A DNA stretch of 64,000 bases from Apostichopus japonicus (taxonomy: Eukaryota; Echinodermata; Holothuroidea; Aspidochirotida; Stichopodidae). Shown piece by piece: positions 13,821 to 27,700 of the stretch. Each line of letters begins with the position of its first letter. The stretch's first letter is position 1. The stretch covers positions 9,337,001 to 9,401,000 of the forward strand of contig NC_092580.1 in the NCBI RefSeq assembly GCF_037975245.1, written 5' to 3'. The translations under genes and the position numbers were made by a program. The notes below the pieces were generated by a model that ran no database searches, was not told the DNA's origin, and was given only the letters and a program-made list of their open reading frames with translations.

Positions 13821-15072
13821 TGTTCGGTACCGATAAATCGAAAGTGCGAGACCGATTAATCGATATTGCGGTACCGATAAATCGATTGTGCGGTTCCGAT
13901 CAATCAAAAGTGCGGAACCGATAAATTGAACGTGCGATACCGATGAACAGAATGTGCGGTACCGATAAATCGATTGTGCGGTACCGATAAATCGATTGTG
14001 CGGTACCGATAAATCGAATTTGCGGTACCGATAAATCGAATGTGCGATAACAATTAATCGAATGTGCGATACCGATAAATCGAATATGTGGTACAGATAT
14101 ATCGATTGTGCGGTACCGATAAATCGAAAGTGCGGTACCGATAAATCGAATGTGCGATACCGATAAATTGAATGTGCGATAGCGATAAATCGATTGTGCG
14201 GTACCGATAAATCGATTGTGCGGTACCGATAAATCGAACGTGAGATACCGATAAATCTAATCTGCGGTACCGATTAATCGAACGTGTGATACCGATTAAT
14301 CGAATGTGCGGTACCGATAAATCGAATGTGCGGTACCGATAAATCGAATGTGCGATACCGATAAATCGAATGTGCGATACCGTGAATCGATTGTGCGGTA
14401 CCGATAAATCGATTGTGCGGTACCGATAAATCGAACGTGCGATACCGATAAATCTAATCTGCGGTACCGATTAATCGAACGTGTGATACCGATTAATCGA
14501 ATGTGCGGTACCGATAAATCGAATGTGCGGTACCGATAAATCGAATGTGCGATTCCGATAAATCGATTGTGCGGTACCGATAAATCGATTGTGCGGTACC
14601 GATAAATCGAATGTGCGGTACCTATAAATCGAATGTGCGATACCGATAAATCGATTGTGCGGTACCGATAAATCGATTGTGCGGTACCGATAAATCGATT
14701 GTGCGGTACCGATAAATCGAACGTGCGATACCGATAAATCAAATCTGCGGTACCGATTAATCGAACGTGTGATACCGATTAATCGAATGTGCGGTACCGA
14801 TAAATCGAACGTGCGGTACCGATAAATCGAATGTGCGATACCGATAAATCGATTGTGCGGTACCGATAAATCGATTGTGCGGTACCGATAAATCGAATGT
14901 GCGGTACCTATAAATCGAATGTGCGATACCGATAAATCGATTGTGCGGTACCGATAAATCGATTGTGCGGTACCGATAAATCGAACGTGCGATACCGATT
15001 AATCGAATGTGCGATACCGATAAATCGATTGTGTGGTACCGATAAGTCGAATGTGCGAGACCGATTAATCGA

Positions 15073-15095
15073 TATTGCGGTAACCGATAAATCGA
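15073..15095. repeat. 23-bp monomer with a one-base insertion (GGTAACC)
   Basis: The core GGTACC has gained an A (GTAACC at 15,080-15,085), breaking the KpnI-type palindrome and adding one base to the register. The only other copy is at 17,388-17,393, exactly 2,308 bp downstream in the duplicate unit, so there was a single insertion event, later copied. Confidence 0.93.
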
Positions 15096-15187
15096 ATGTG
15101 CGATACCGATAAATCGATTGTGTGGTACCGATAAGTCGAATGTGCGATACCGATTAATCGATATTGCGGTACCGATAAGTCGATTGT

Positions 15188-17495
15188 GTGGTACCGATAA
15201 ATCGATTGTGCGGTACCGATAAATCGAACGTGAGATACCGATAAATCGATTGTGCGGTACCGATAAATCGAACGTGAGATACCGATCAATCAAATCTGCG
15301 GTACCGATTAATCGAACGTGTGATACCGATTAATCGAATGTGCGGTACCGATAAATCGAATGTGCGGTACCGATAAATCGAATGTGCGATACCGATAAAT
15401 CGAATGTGCGGTACAGATATATCGATTGTGCGGTACCGATAAATCGAAAGTGCGATACCGATAAATCGAACGTGCGATACCGTGAATGGATTGTGCGGTA
15501 CCGATAAATCGATTGTGCGGTACCGATAAATCGAACGTGCGATACCGATAAATCAAATCTGCGGTACCGATTAATCAAACGTGTGATACCGATTAATCGA
15601 ATGTGCGGTACCGATAAATCGATTGTGCGGTACCGATAAATCGAACGTGAGATACCGATAAATCGATTGTGCGGTACCGATAAATCGAACGTGAGATACC
15701 GATAAATCAAATCTGCGGTACCGATTAATCGAACGTGTGATACCGATTAATCGAATGTGCGGTACCGATAAATCGAATGTGCGGTACCGATAAATCGAAT
15801 GTGCGATACCGATAAATCGAACGTGCGATACCGTGAATCGATTGTGCGGTACCGATAAATCGATTGTGCGGTACCGATAAATCGAACGTGCGATACCGAT
15901 AAATCAAATCTGCGGTACCGATTAATCGAAGGTGTGATACCGATTAATCGAATGTGCGGTACCGATAAATCGAATGTGCGGTACCGATAAATCGAATGTG
16001 CGATACCGATAAATCGATTGTGCGGTACCGATAAATCGATTGTGCGGTACCGATAAATCGAATGTGCGGTACCTATCAATCGAATGTGCGATACCGATAA
16101 ATCGATTTATCGGTACCGCACAATCGATTGTTCGGTACCGATAAATCGAAAGTGCGAGACCGATTAATCGATATTGCGGTACCGATAAATCGATTGTGCG
16201 GTTCCGATCAATCAAAAGTGCGGAACCGATAAATTGAACGTGCGATACCGATGAACAGAATGTGCGGTACCGATAAATCGATTGTGCGGTACCGATAAAT
16301 CGATTGTGCGGTACCGATAAATCGAATTTGCGGTACCGATAAATCGAATGTGCGATAACAATTAATCGAATGTGCGATACCGATAAATCGAATATGCGGT
16401 AGAGATATATCGATTGTGCGGTACCGATAAATCGAAAGTGCGGTACCGATAAATCGAATGTGCGATACCGATAAATTGAATGTGCGATAGCGATAAATCG
16501 ATTGTGCGGTACCGATAAATCGATTGTGCGGTACCGATAAATCGAACGTGAGATACCGATAAATCTAATCTGCGGTACCGATTAATCGAACGTGTGATAC
16601 CGATTAATCGAATGTGCGGTACCGATAAATCGAATGTGCGGTACCGATAAATCGAATGTGCGATACCGATAAATCGAATGTGCGATACCGTGAATCGATT
16701 GTGCGGTACCGATAAATCGATTGTGCGGTACCGATAAATCGAACGTGCGATACCGATAAATCTAATCTGCGGTACCGATTAATCGAACGTGTGATACCGA
16801 TTAATCGAATGTGCGGTACCGATAAATCGAATGTGCGGTACCGATAAATCGAATGTGCGATACCGATAAATCGATTGTGCGGTACCGATAAATCGATTGT
16901 GCGGTACCGATAAATCGAATGTGCGGTACCTATAAATCGAATGTGCGATACCGATAAATCGATTGTGCGGTACCGATTAATCGATTGTGCGGTACCGATA
17001 AATCGATTGTGCGGTACCGATAAATCGAACGTGCGATACCGATAAATCAAATCTGCGGTACCGATTAATCGAACGTGTGATACCGATTAATCGAATGTGC
17101 GGTACCGATAAATCGAACGTGCGGTACCGATAAATCGAATGTGCGATACCGATAAATCGATTGTGCGGTACCGATAAATCGATTGTGCGGTACCGATAAA
17201 TCGAATGTGCGGTACCTATAAATCGAATGTGCGATACCGATAAATCGATTGTGCGGTACCGATAAATCGATTGTGCGGTACCGATAAATCGAACGTGCGA
17301 TACCGATTAATCGAATGTGCGATACCGATAAATCGATTGTGTGGTACCGATAAGTCGAATGTGCGAGACCGATTAATCGATATTGCGGTAACCGATAAAT
17401 CGAATGTGCGATACCGATAAATCGATTGTGTGGTACCGATAAGTCGAATGTGCGATACCGATTAATCGATATTGCGGTACCGATAAATCGAATGT
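15188..17495. repeat. 2,308-bp tandem duplication, unit 2
   Basis: Second unit, collinear with unit 1 throughout, including the two GTGAATGG-type and GTGAATCG-type 21-bp monomers, the inverted monomer (16,101) and the one-base insertion GTAACC (17,388). It ends where unit 1 would continue with GATAAGTCGATTG but this copy continues with GATAAATCGAATG, at about 17,483-17,495. Confidence 0.9.
16101..16128 (-). repeat. Inverted satellite monomer, copy 3
   Basis: This is identical in structure to the other two and sits exactly 2,308 bp after copy 2, inside the second unit of the 2,308-bp tandem duplication. I saw no other reversed monomer in the window. Confidence 0.95.
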
Positions 17496-20012
17496 GCGAT
17501 ACCGATAAATCGAATGTGCGATAGCGATAAATCGATTGTGCGGTACCGATAAATCGATTGTGCGGTACCGATAAATCGAACGTGAGATACCGATAAATCA
17601 AATCTGCGGTACCGGTTAATCGAACGTGTGATACCGAATAATCGAATGTGCGGTACCGATAAATCGATTGTGCGGTACCGATAAATCGATTGTGCGGTAC
17701 CGATAAATCGATTGTGCGGTACCGATAAATCGATTGTGCGGTACCGATAAATCGAATGTGCGGTACCTATAAATCGAATGTGCGATACCGATAAGTCGAT
17801 TGTGCGGTACCGATAAATCGATTGTGCGGTACCGATAAATCGAACGTGCGATACCGATTAATCGAATGTGCGGTACCGATAAATCGATTGTGTGGTATTG
17901 ATAAGTCCAATGTGCGAGACCGATTAATCGATATTGCGGTACCGATAAATCGATTGTGCGGTACATATCAATCAAAAGTGCGGAACCGATAAATTGAACG
18001 TGCGATACCGATGAACAGAATGTGCGGAACCGATAAATCGATTGTGCGGTACCGATAAATCGATTGTGCGGTACCGATAAATCAAATTTGCGGTACCGAT
18101 AAATCGAATGTGCGATACCAATAAATGGAATGTGCGATAACGATAAATCGAATGTGCGGTATTGATAAATCGATATTGTGGTACCGATAAATCGAATATG
18201 CGATATTGATCAATCGATTGTGCGGTACCGATAAATCGATTGCTCGGTTCCGATCAATCGAATGCGCGGTATCGATAAATCGAATGTGCGATAACAATAA
18301 ATGGAATGTGCGATACCGATAAATGGAATGAGCGATACCGATAAATCGAATGTGCGGTATTGATAAATCGATTGTGCCGTACCGATAAATCGGAAGTGCG
18401 GTTCGATAAATAGAACGTGCGGTACCCATAAATCGAACGTGCGGTACCGATAAATCGAATGTGCGATACCAATAAATCGAATATGCGATACCGATAAATC
18501 GAATATGCGGAACAGATATCTCGATTGTGCGGTACCGATAAGTCAAATGTGCGATTCCGATAAATCGAATATGCGGTACCGATAAATCGAATGTGCGGTA
18601 CCGATCAATCGAATGTGCGGTACCGATAAATCGAATGTGCGATACCGATAAATCGATTGTGCGGTACCGATAAATCGATTGTGCGGTACCGATAAGTCAA
18701 ATGTGCGAGACCGATTAATCGATATTGCGGTACCGATAAATCGATTGTGCGGTACCGATCAATCGAATATGCGGTACCGATAAATCGAACGTGCGATACC
18801 GATAAATCGAATGTGCGAGACCGATAAATCGAATGTGCGGTACGGATAAATCGAACGTGCGGTACCGATCAATCGAATGTGCGTTACCGATATATCGAAC
18901 GTGCGATAGAGATTAATCGAATCTGCGGTACCGATAAATCGAATGTGCGATACCGATAAATCGAATGTGCGATACCGATTGCTCGAATTTACGATACCGA
19001 TCAATCGAATGTGCGGTACCGATCAATCGAAAGTGCGGTACCGATAAATCGAAAGTGCGATACCAATAAATCGAATATGCTATACCGATAAATCGAGTAT
19101 GCGATACCGATAAATCGATTGCGCGGTACCGATCAATCGAATGTGCGGTACCGATAAATCGAATGTGCGATACCGATAAATCGAATGTGCGATACCGATT
19201 GCTCGAATTTACGATACCGATCAATCGAATGTGCGGTACCGATCAATCGAATGTGCGGTACCGATAAATCGAAAGTGCGATATAAATAAATCGAATATGC
19301 TATACCGATAAATCGAGTATGCGGTACCGATAAATCGATTGCGCGGTACCGATCAATCGAATGTGCGGTACCGATAAATCGAATGTGCGATACCGATAAA
19401 TCGAATGCGCGGTACCGATCAATCGAATAAGCGGTACCGATCAATCGAATGTGCGATACCGATAAATCGAATGTGCGATACCGATAAATCGATTGTGCGG
19501 TACCGATAAATCGATTATGCGGTAATGATAAATCGAACGTGAGATAGCGATAAATCGATTGTGCGGTACCGATAAATCGATTATGCGGTAATGATAAATC
19601 GAACGTGAGATACCGATAAATCAAATCTGCGGTACCGATTAATCGAACGTGTGATACCGATTAATAGAATGTGCGGTACCGATAAATCGAATGTGCGGTA
19701 CCGATTAATCGAATGTGCGGTACCGATAAATCGAATGTGCGATACCGTGAATCGATTGTGCGGTACCGATAAATCGATTGTGCGGTACCGATAAATCGAA
19801 TGTGCGGTACCTATAAATCAAATGTGCGATACCGATAAATCGCTTGTGCGGTACCGATAAATCGATTGTGCGGTACCGATAAATCGAACGTGCGATACCG
19901 ATTAATCGAATGTGCGGTACCGATAAATCGATTGTGTGGTACCGATAAGTCAAATGTGCGAGACCGATTAATCGATATTGCGGTACCGATAAATCGAATG
20001 TGCGATACCGAT
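17496..20012. repeat. Satellite block resembling superunit first part
   Basis: From about 18.05 to 19.1 kb the markers match the 0.45-1.75 kb block: GATATTGTGG, GATTGCTCGG, a 21-bp GCGGTTCGAT monomer at 18,398, GATATCTC and GATTGCTCGAATTTACG, with that last marker repeated at about 18,979 and 19,199. From 19.6 kb it returns to the type with GAACGTGTGATACC and has one 21-bp GTGAAT monomer at 19,747. It is more divergent from the other copies than they are from each other. It contains satellite only. Confidence 0.75.
19480..19615. repeat. 66-bp (3-monomer) tandem duplication with private GTAATG
   Basis: GGTAATGATAAATCG, a change in the GGTACC core that I saw nowhere else, occurs at 19,521 and again at 19,587, exactly 66 bp apart, with identical neighbours (ATTATGCGG before, GAACGTGAGATA after). 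This is a clear snapshot of a three-monomer duplication. Confidence 0.85.
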
Positions 20013-22155
20013 AAATCGAATGTGCGATAGCGATAAATCGATTGTGCGGTACCGATAAATCGATTGTGCGGTACCGATAAATCGAACGTGAGATACCGAT
20101 AAATCAAATCTGCGGTACCGATTAATCGAACGTGTGATACCGATTAATCGAATGTGCGGTACCGATAAATCGATTGTGCGGTACCGATAAATCGATTGTG
20201 CGGTACAGATAAATCGAACGTGCGATACCGATAAATCAAATCTGCGGTACCGATTAATCGAACGTGTGATACCGATTAATCGAATGTGCGGTACCGATAA
20301 ATCGAATGTGCGGTACCGATAAATCGAATGTGCGATACCGATAAATCGTTTGTGCGGTACCGATAAATCGATTGTGCGGTACCGATAAATCGAATGTGCG
20401 GTACCTATAAATCGAATGTGCGATACCGATAAATCGATTGTGCGGTACCGATAAATCGATTGTGCGGTACCGATAAATCGAATGTGCGATAGCGATAAAT
20501 CGATTGTGCGGTACCGATAAATCGATTGTGCGGTACCGATAAATCGAACGTGACATACCGATAAATCAAATATGCGGTACCGATTAATCCAACGTGTGAT
20601 ACCGATTAATCGAACGTGCGGTACCGATAAATCGATTGTGCGGTACCGATAAATCGATTGTGCGGTACCGATAAATCGAACGTGCGATACCGATAAATCA
20701 AATCTGCGGTACCGATTAATCCAACGTGTGATACCGATTAATCGAATGTGCGGTACCGATAAATCGAATGTGCATTACCGATAAACTGAATGTGCGATAC
20801 CGATAAATCGATTGTGCGGTACCGATAAATCGATTGTGCGGTACCGATAAATCGAATGTGCGGTACCTATAAATCGATTGTGCGGTACCGATAAATCGAA
20901 CGTGCGATACCGATCAATCGAATGTGCGGTACCGATAAATCGATTGTGCGGTACCGATAAATCGAACGTGCGATACCGATTAATCGAATGTGCGGTACCG
21001 ATAAATCGATTGTGTGGTACCGATAAGTCAAATGTGCGAGACCGATTAATCGATATTGCGGTACCGATAAATCGATTGTGCGGTACCGATCAATCAAAAG
21101 TGCGGAACCGATAAATCGAACGTGCGATAGAGATTAATCGAATCTGCGGTACCGATAAATCGAATGTGCGATACCGATAAATCGAATGTGCGATTCCGAT
21201 TGCTCAAATTTACGATACCGATCAATCGAATGTGCGGTACCGATAAATCGAAAGTGCGGTACCGATAAATCGAAAGTGCGATACCAATAAATCGAATATG
21301 CTATACCGATAAATCGAGTATGCGGTACCGATAAATCGATTGCGCGGTACCGATTAATCGAATGTGCGGTACCGATAAATCGAATGTGCGGTACCGATAA
21401 ATCGAATGTGCGATACCGATAAATCGAACGTGCGATACCGTGAATCGATTGTGCGGTACCGATAAATCGATTGTGCGGTACCGATAAATCGAACGTGCGA
21501 TAAAGATAAATCAAATCTGCGGTACCGATTAATCGAACGTGTGATACCGATTAATCGAATGTGCAGTACCGATAAATCGATTGTGCGGTACCGATAAATC
21601 GAATGTGCGATACCGATAAATCGAATGTGCGGTACCGATAAATCGATTGTGCGGTACCGATAAATCGAATGTGCGGTACCTATAAATCGAATGTGCGATA
21701 CCGATAAATCGATTGTGCGGTACCGATAAATCGATTGTGCGGTACCGATAAATCGAACGTGCGATACCGATTAATCGAATGTGCGGTACCGATAAATCGA
21801 TTGTGTGGTACCGATAAGTCAAATGTGCGAGACCGATTAATCGATATTGCGGTACCGATAAATCGAATGTGCGATACCGATAAATCGAATGTGCGGTACA
21901 GATATATCGATTGTGCGGTACCGATAAATCGAAAGTGCGATACCGATTAATCGAATGTGCGATATCGATATATCAAATTTGCGGTACCGATAAATCGAAT
22001 GTGCGGTACCGATAAATCGAATGTGCGGTACCGATAAATCGAATATGCGATACCAATAAATGGAATGTGCGATACCGATAAATCGAATGTGCGGTACCGA
22101 TAAATCGAATGTGCGAGACCGATTAATCGATATTGCGGTACCGATAAATCGAATG
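20013..22155. repeat. Copy of the 8,145-10,287 block
   Basis: This is the second member of the pair at offset 11,868. It differs from the first at scattered sites, such as GCATTACCGATAAACTG near 20,772 versus GCGGTACCGATAAACCG, and GATAAAGATAAATC near 21,500. Its right part (from about 21.5 kb) is also repeated about 2,660 bp downstream at 24.2 kb. Confidence 0.82.
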
Positions 22156-24772
22156 TGTAATATTGATAAATCGATTGTGCGGTACCGATAAATCGAAAGT
22201 GCGGTACCGATAAATCGAATGTGCGGTACCGATAAATCGAATGTGCGGTACCGATAAATCGTATGTGCGATACCAATAAATGGAATGTGCGGTATTGATA
22301 AATCGATATTGTGGTACCGATAAATCGAATATGCGATATTGATCAATCGATTGTGCGGTACCGATAAATCGATTGCTCGGTACCGATCAATCGAATGCGC
22401 GGTACCGATAAATCGAATGTGCGATAACAATAAATGGAATGTGCGATACCGATAAATGGAATGAGCGATACCGATAAATCGAACGTGCGGTATTGATAAA
22501 TCGATTGTGCGGTACCGATAAATCGATTGTGCGGTACCGATAAATCGAACGTGACATACCGATAAATCAAATCTGCGGTACCGATTAATCGAACGTGTGA
22601 TACCGATTAATCGAACGTGCGGTACCGATAAATCGATTGTGCGGTACCGATAAATCGATTGTGCGGTACCGATAAATCGAACGTGCGATACCGATAAATC
22701 AAATCTGCGGTACCGATTAATCCAACGTGTGATACCGATTAATCGAATGTGCGGTACCGATAAATCGAATGTGCGGTACCGATAAATCGAATGTGCGATA
22801 CCGATAAATCGATTGTGCGGTACCGATAAATCGATTGTGCGGTACCGATAAATCGAATGTGTGGTACCTATAAATCGAATGTGCGATACCGATAAATCGA
22901 TTGTGCGGTACCGATAAATCGATTGTGCGGTACCGATAAATCGAACGTGCGATACCAATAAATCGAATGTGCGATACCGATAAATCGAATGTGCGATACC
23001 GTGAATCGATTGTGCGGTACCGATAAATCGATTGTGCGGTACCGATAAATCGAACGTGCGATACCGATAAATCAAATCTGCGGTACCGATTAATCGAACG
23101 TGTGATACCGATTAATCGAATGTGCGGTACCGATAAATCGAATGTGCGGTACCGATAAATCGAATGTGCGATACCGATAAATCGATTGTGCGGTACCGAT
23201 CAATCGAATGTGCGGTACCTATAAATCGAATGTGCGATACCGATAAATCGATTGTGCGGTACCGATAAATCGAACGTGCGGTACCGATAAATCGAACGTG
23301 CGATACCGATTAATCGAATGTGCGGTACCGATAAATCGATTGTGTGGTACCGATAAGTCAAATGTGCGAGACCGATTAATCGATATTGCGGTACCGATAA
23401 ATCGAATGTGCGATACCGATAAATCGAATGTGCGGTACAGATATATCGATTGTGCGGTACCGATAAATCGAAAGTGCGATACCGATTAATCGAATGTGCG
23501 ATATCGATATATCAAATTTGCGGTACCGATCAATCGAATGTGCGGTACCGATAAATCGAATGTGCGGTACCGATAAATCGAATATGCGATACCAATAAAT
23601 GGAATGTGCGATACCGATAAATCGAATGTGCGGTACCGATTAATCGATTGTGCGGTACCGATAAATCGAACGTGCGATACCGATTAATCGAATGTGCGGT
23701 ACCGATAAATCGATTGTGTGGTACCGATAAGTCAAATGTGCGAGACCGATTAATCGATATTGCGGTACCGATAAATCGATTGTGCGGTACCGATCAATCA
23801 AAAGTGCGGAACCGATAAATCGAACGTGCGATAGAGATTAATCGAATCTGCGGTACCGATAAATCGAATGTGCGATACCGATAAATCGAATGTGCGATTC
23901 CGATTGCTCGAATTTACGATACCGATCAATCGAATGTGCGGTACCGATAAATCGAAAGTGCGGTACCGATAAATCGAAAGTGCGATACCAATAAATCGAA
24001 TATGCTATACCGATAAATCGAGTATGCGGTACCGATAAATCGATTGCGCGGTACCGATTAATCGAATGTGCGGTACCGATAAATCGAATGTGCGATACCG
24101 TGAATCGATTGTGCGGTACCGATAAATCGATTGTGCGGTACCGATAAATCGAACGTGCGATACCGATAAATCAAATCTGCGGTACGGATTAATCGAACGT
24201 GTGATACCGATTAATCGAATGTGCGGTACCGATAAATCGAATGTGCGGTACCGATAAATCGAATGTGCGATACCGATAAATCGATTGTGCGGTACCGATA
24301 AATCGATTGTGCGGTACCGATAAATCGAATGTGCGGTACCTATAAATCGAATGTGCGATACCGATAAATCGATTGTGCGGTACCGATAAATCGATTGTGC
24401 GGTACCGATAAATCGAACGTGCGATACCGATTAATCGAATGTGCGGTACCGATAAATCGATTGTGCGGTACCGATAAGTCAAATGTGCGAGACCGATTAA
24501 TCGATATTGCGGTACCGATAAATCGAATGTGCGATACCGATAAATCGAATGTGCGGTACAGATATATCGATTGTGCGGTACCGATAAATCGAAAGTGCGA
24601 TACCGATTAATCGAATGTGCGATATCGATATATCAAATTTGCGGTACCGATAAATCGAATGTGCGGTACCGATAAATCGAATGTGCGGTACCGATAAATC
24701 GAATATGCGATACCGATAAATGGAATGTGCGATACCGATAAATCGAATGTGCGGTACCGATAAATCGAATGT
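22156..24772. repeat. Start of superunit copy II
   Basis: From about 22,420 this stretch matches 45,420 onward at offsets of 23,004, then 23,003, 22,937 and 22,981. Every change of offset is a whole number of monomers apart from the single-base deletion at 45,541. It contains 21-bp GTGAAT monomers at 23,001 and 24,100, and AGTCAAATGTGCGAGACC/GATTAATCGATATTG monomers recur. There is no non-satellite sequence. Confidence 0.78.
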
Positions 24773-27700
24773 GCGAGACCGATTAATCGATATTGCGGTA
24801 CAGATAAATCGAATGTGTAATATTGATAAATCGATTGTGCGGTACCGATAAATCGAAAGTGCGGTACCGATAAATCGAATGTGCGGTACCGATAAATCGA
24901 ATGTGCGGTACCGATAAATCGAATGTGCGATACCAATAAATGGAATGTGCGATAACGATAAATCGAATGTGCGGTATTGATAAATCGATATTGTGGTACC
25001 GATAAATCGAATATGCGATATTGATCAATCGATTGTGCGGTACCGATAAATCGATTGCTCGGTACCGATCAATCGAATGCGCGGTACCGATAAATCGAAT
25101 GTGCGATAACAATAAATGGAATGTGCGATACCGATAAATGGAATGAGCGATACCGATAAATCGAATGTGCGGTATTGATAAATCGATTTTGCGGTACCGA
25201 TAAATCGATTGTGCGGTACCGATAAATCGAACGTGACATACCGATAAATCAAATCTGCGGTACCGATTAATCGAACGTGTGATACCGATTAATCGAACGT
25301 GCGGTACCGATAAATCGAATGTGCGGTACCGATAAATCGAATGTGCGATACCGATAAATCGATTGTGCGGTACCGATAAATCGATTGTGCGGTACCGATA
25401 AATCGAATGTGCGGTACCTATAAATCGAATGTGCGATACCGATAAATCGATTGTGCGGTACCGATAAATCGATTGTGCGGTACCGATAAATCGAACGTGC
25501 GATACCGATAAATCGAATGTGCGATACCGATAAATCGAATGTGCGATACCGTGAATCGATTGTGCGGTACCGATAAATCGATTGTGCGGTACCGATAAAT
25601 CGAACGTGCGATACCGATAAATCAAATCTGCGGTACCGATTAATCGAACGTGTGATACCGATTAATCGAATGTGCGGTACCGATAAATCGAATGTGCGGT
25701 ACCGATAAATCGAATGTGCGATACCGATAAATCGATTGTGCGGTACCGATAAATCGAATGTGCGGTACCTATAAATCGAATGTGCGATACCGATAAATCG
25801 ATTGTGCGGTACCGATAAATCGAACGTGCGGTACCGATAAATCGAACGTGCGATACCGATTAATCGAATGTGCGGTACCGATAAATCGATTGTGTGGTAC
25901 CGATAAGTCAAATGTGCGAGACCGATTAATCGATATTGCGGTACCGATAAATCGAATGTGCGATACCGATAAATCGAATGTGCGGTACAGATATATCGAT
26001 TGTGCGGTACCGATAAATCGAAAGTGCGATACCGATTAATCGAATGTGCGATATCGATATATCAAATTTGCGGTACCGATAAATCGAATGTGCGGTACCG
26101 ATAAATCGAATGTGCGGTACCGATAAATCGAATATGCGATACCAATAAATGGAATGTGCGATACCGATAAATCGAATGTGCGGTACCGATAAATCGAATG
26201 TGCGAGACCGATTAATCGATATTGCGGTACCGATAAATCGAATGTGTAATATTGATAAATCGATTGTGCGGTACCGATAAATCGAAAGTGCGGTACCGAT
26301 AAATCGAATGTGCGGTACCGATAAATCGAATGTGCGGTATTGATAAATCGATATTGTGGTACCGATAAATCGAATATGCGATATTGATCAATCGATTGTG
26401 CGGTACCGATAAATCGATTGCTCGGTACCGATCAATCGAATGCGCTTTACCGATAAATCGAATGTGCGATAACAATAAATGGAATGTGCGATACCGATAA
26501 ATGGAATGAGCGATACCGATCAATCGAATGTGCGGTATTGATAAATCGATTGTGCCGTACCGATAAATCGGAAGTGCGGTTCGATAAATAGAACGTGCGG
26601 TACCGATAAATCGAACGTGCGGTACCGATAAATCGAATGTGCGAAACCAATAAATCGAATATGCGATACCGATAAATCGAATATGCATAACCGATATCTC
26701 GATTGTGCGGTACCGATAAGTCAAATGTGCGATTCCGATAAATCGAATATGCGGTACCGATAAATCGAATGTGCGGTACCGATAAATCGAATGTGCGGTA
26801 CCGATAAATCGAATGTGCGATACCGATAAATCGATTGTGCGGTACCGATAAATCGATTGTGCGGTACCGATAAGTCAAATTTGCGAGACCGATTAATCGA
26901 TATTGCGGTACCGATAAATCGATTGTGCGGTACCGATCAATCGAATATGCGGTACCGATAAATCGAACGTGCGATACCGATAAATCGAATGTGCGAGACC
27001 GATAAATCGAATGTGCGGTACCGATAAATCGATTGTGCGGAACCGATCAATCGAATGTGCGTTACCGATATATCGAACGTGCGATAGAGATTAATCGAAT
27101 CTGCGGTACCGATAAATCGAATGTGCGATACCGATAAATCGAATGTGCGATACCGATAAATCGAATGTGCGATACCAATAAATCGAATATGCGATACCGA
27201 TAAATCGAATATGCGGAACCGATATCTCGATTGTGCGGTACCGATAAGTCAAATGTGCGATTCCGATAAATCGAATATGCGGTACCGATAAATCGAATGT
27301 GCGGTACCGATAAATCGAATGTGCGGTACCGATAAATCGAATGTGCGATACCGATAAATCGATTGTGCGGTACCGATAAATCGATTGTTCGGTACCGATA
27401 AGTCAAATGTGCGAGACCGATTAATCGATATTGCGGTACCGATAAATCGATTGTGCGGTACCGATCAATCGAATATGCGGTACCGATAAATCGAACGTGC
27501 GATACCGATAAATCGAATGTGCGAGACCGATAAATCGAATGTGCGGTACCGATAAATCGATTGTGCGGAACCGATCAATCGAATGTGCGTTACCGATATA
27601 TCGAACGTGCGATAGAGATTAATCGAATCTGCGGTACCGATAAATCGAATGTGCGATACCGATAAATCGAATGTGCGATACCGATTGCTCGAATTTACGA

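Larger units (their letters stand above)
12880..15187. repeat. 2,308-bp tandem duplication, unit 1
   Basis: Adjacent to a near-identical unit starting at about 15,188. The length is 105 monomers minus 2, explained by three 21-bp monomers (13,174; 13,525; 14,382) and one 23-bp monomer (GTAACC at 15,080). It carries inverted monomer copy 2. Differences from unit 2 that I noticed are few: GAACGTGTG versus GAAGGTGTG (15,928), GTGGTACAGAT versus GCGGTAGAGAT, GATTCCG (14,553) versus GATACCG, and GATAAATCG versus GATTAATCG near 16,976. Boundaries are uncertain by up to one or two monomers. Confidence 0.9.

Noticed and set aside
21837-23075. Longest minus-strand open frame (412 codons) and similar 60-280 codon frames as protein genes
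   Set aside because: They are direct translations of the satellite, repeat every 66 bp, overlap each other in shifted phases, start at TTG/GTG, and end wherever a variant such as TCAA or GATTAATCG makes a stop. No signal, domain or promoter is visible.
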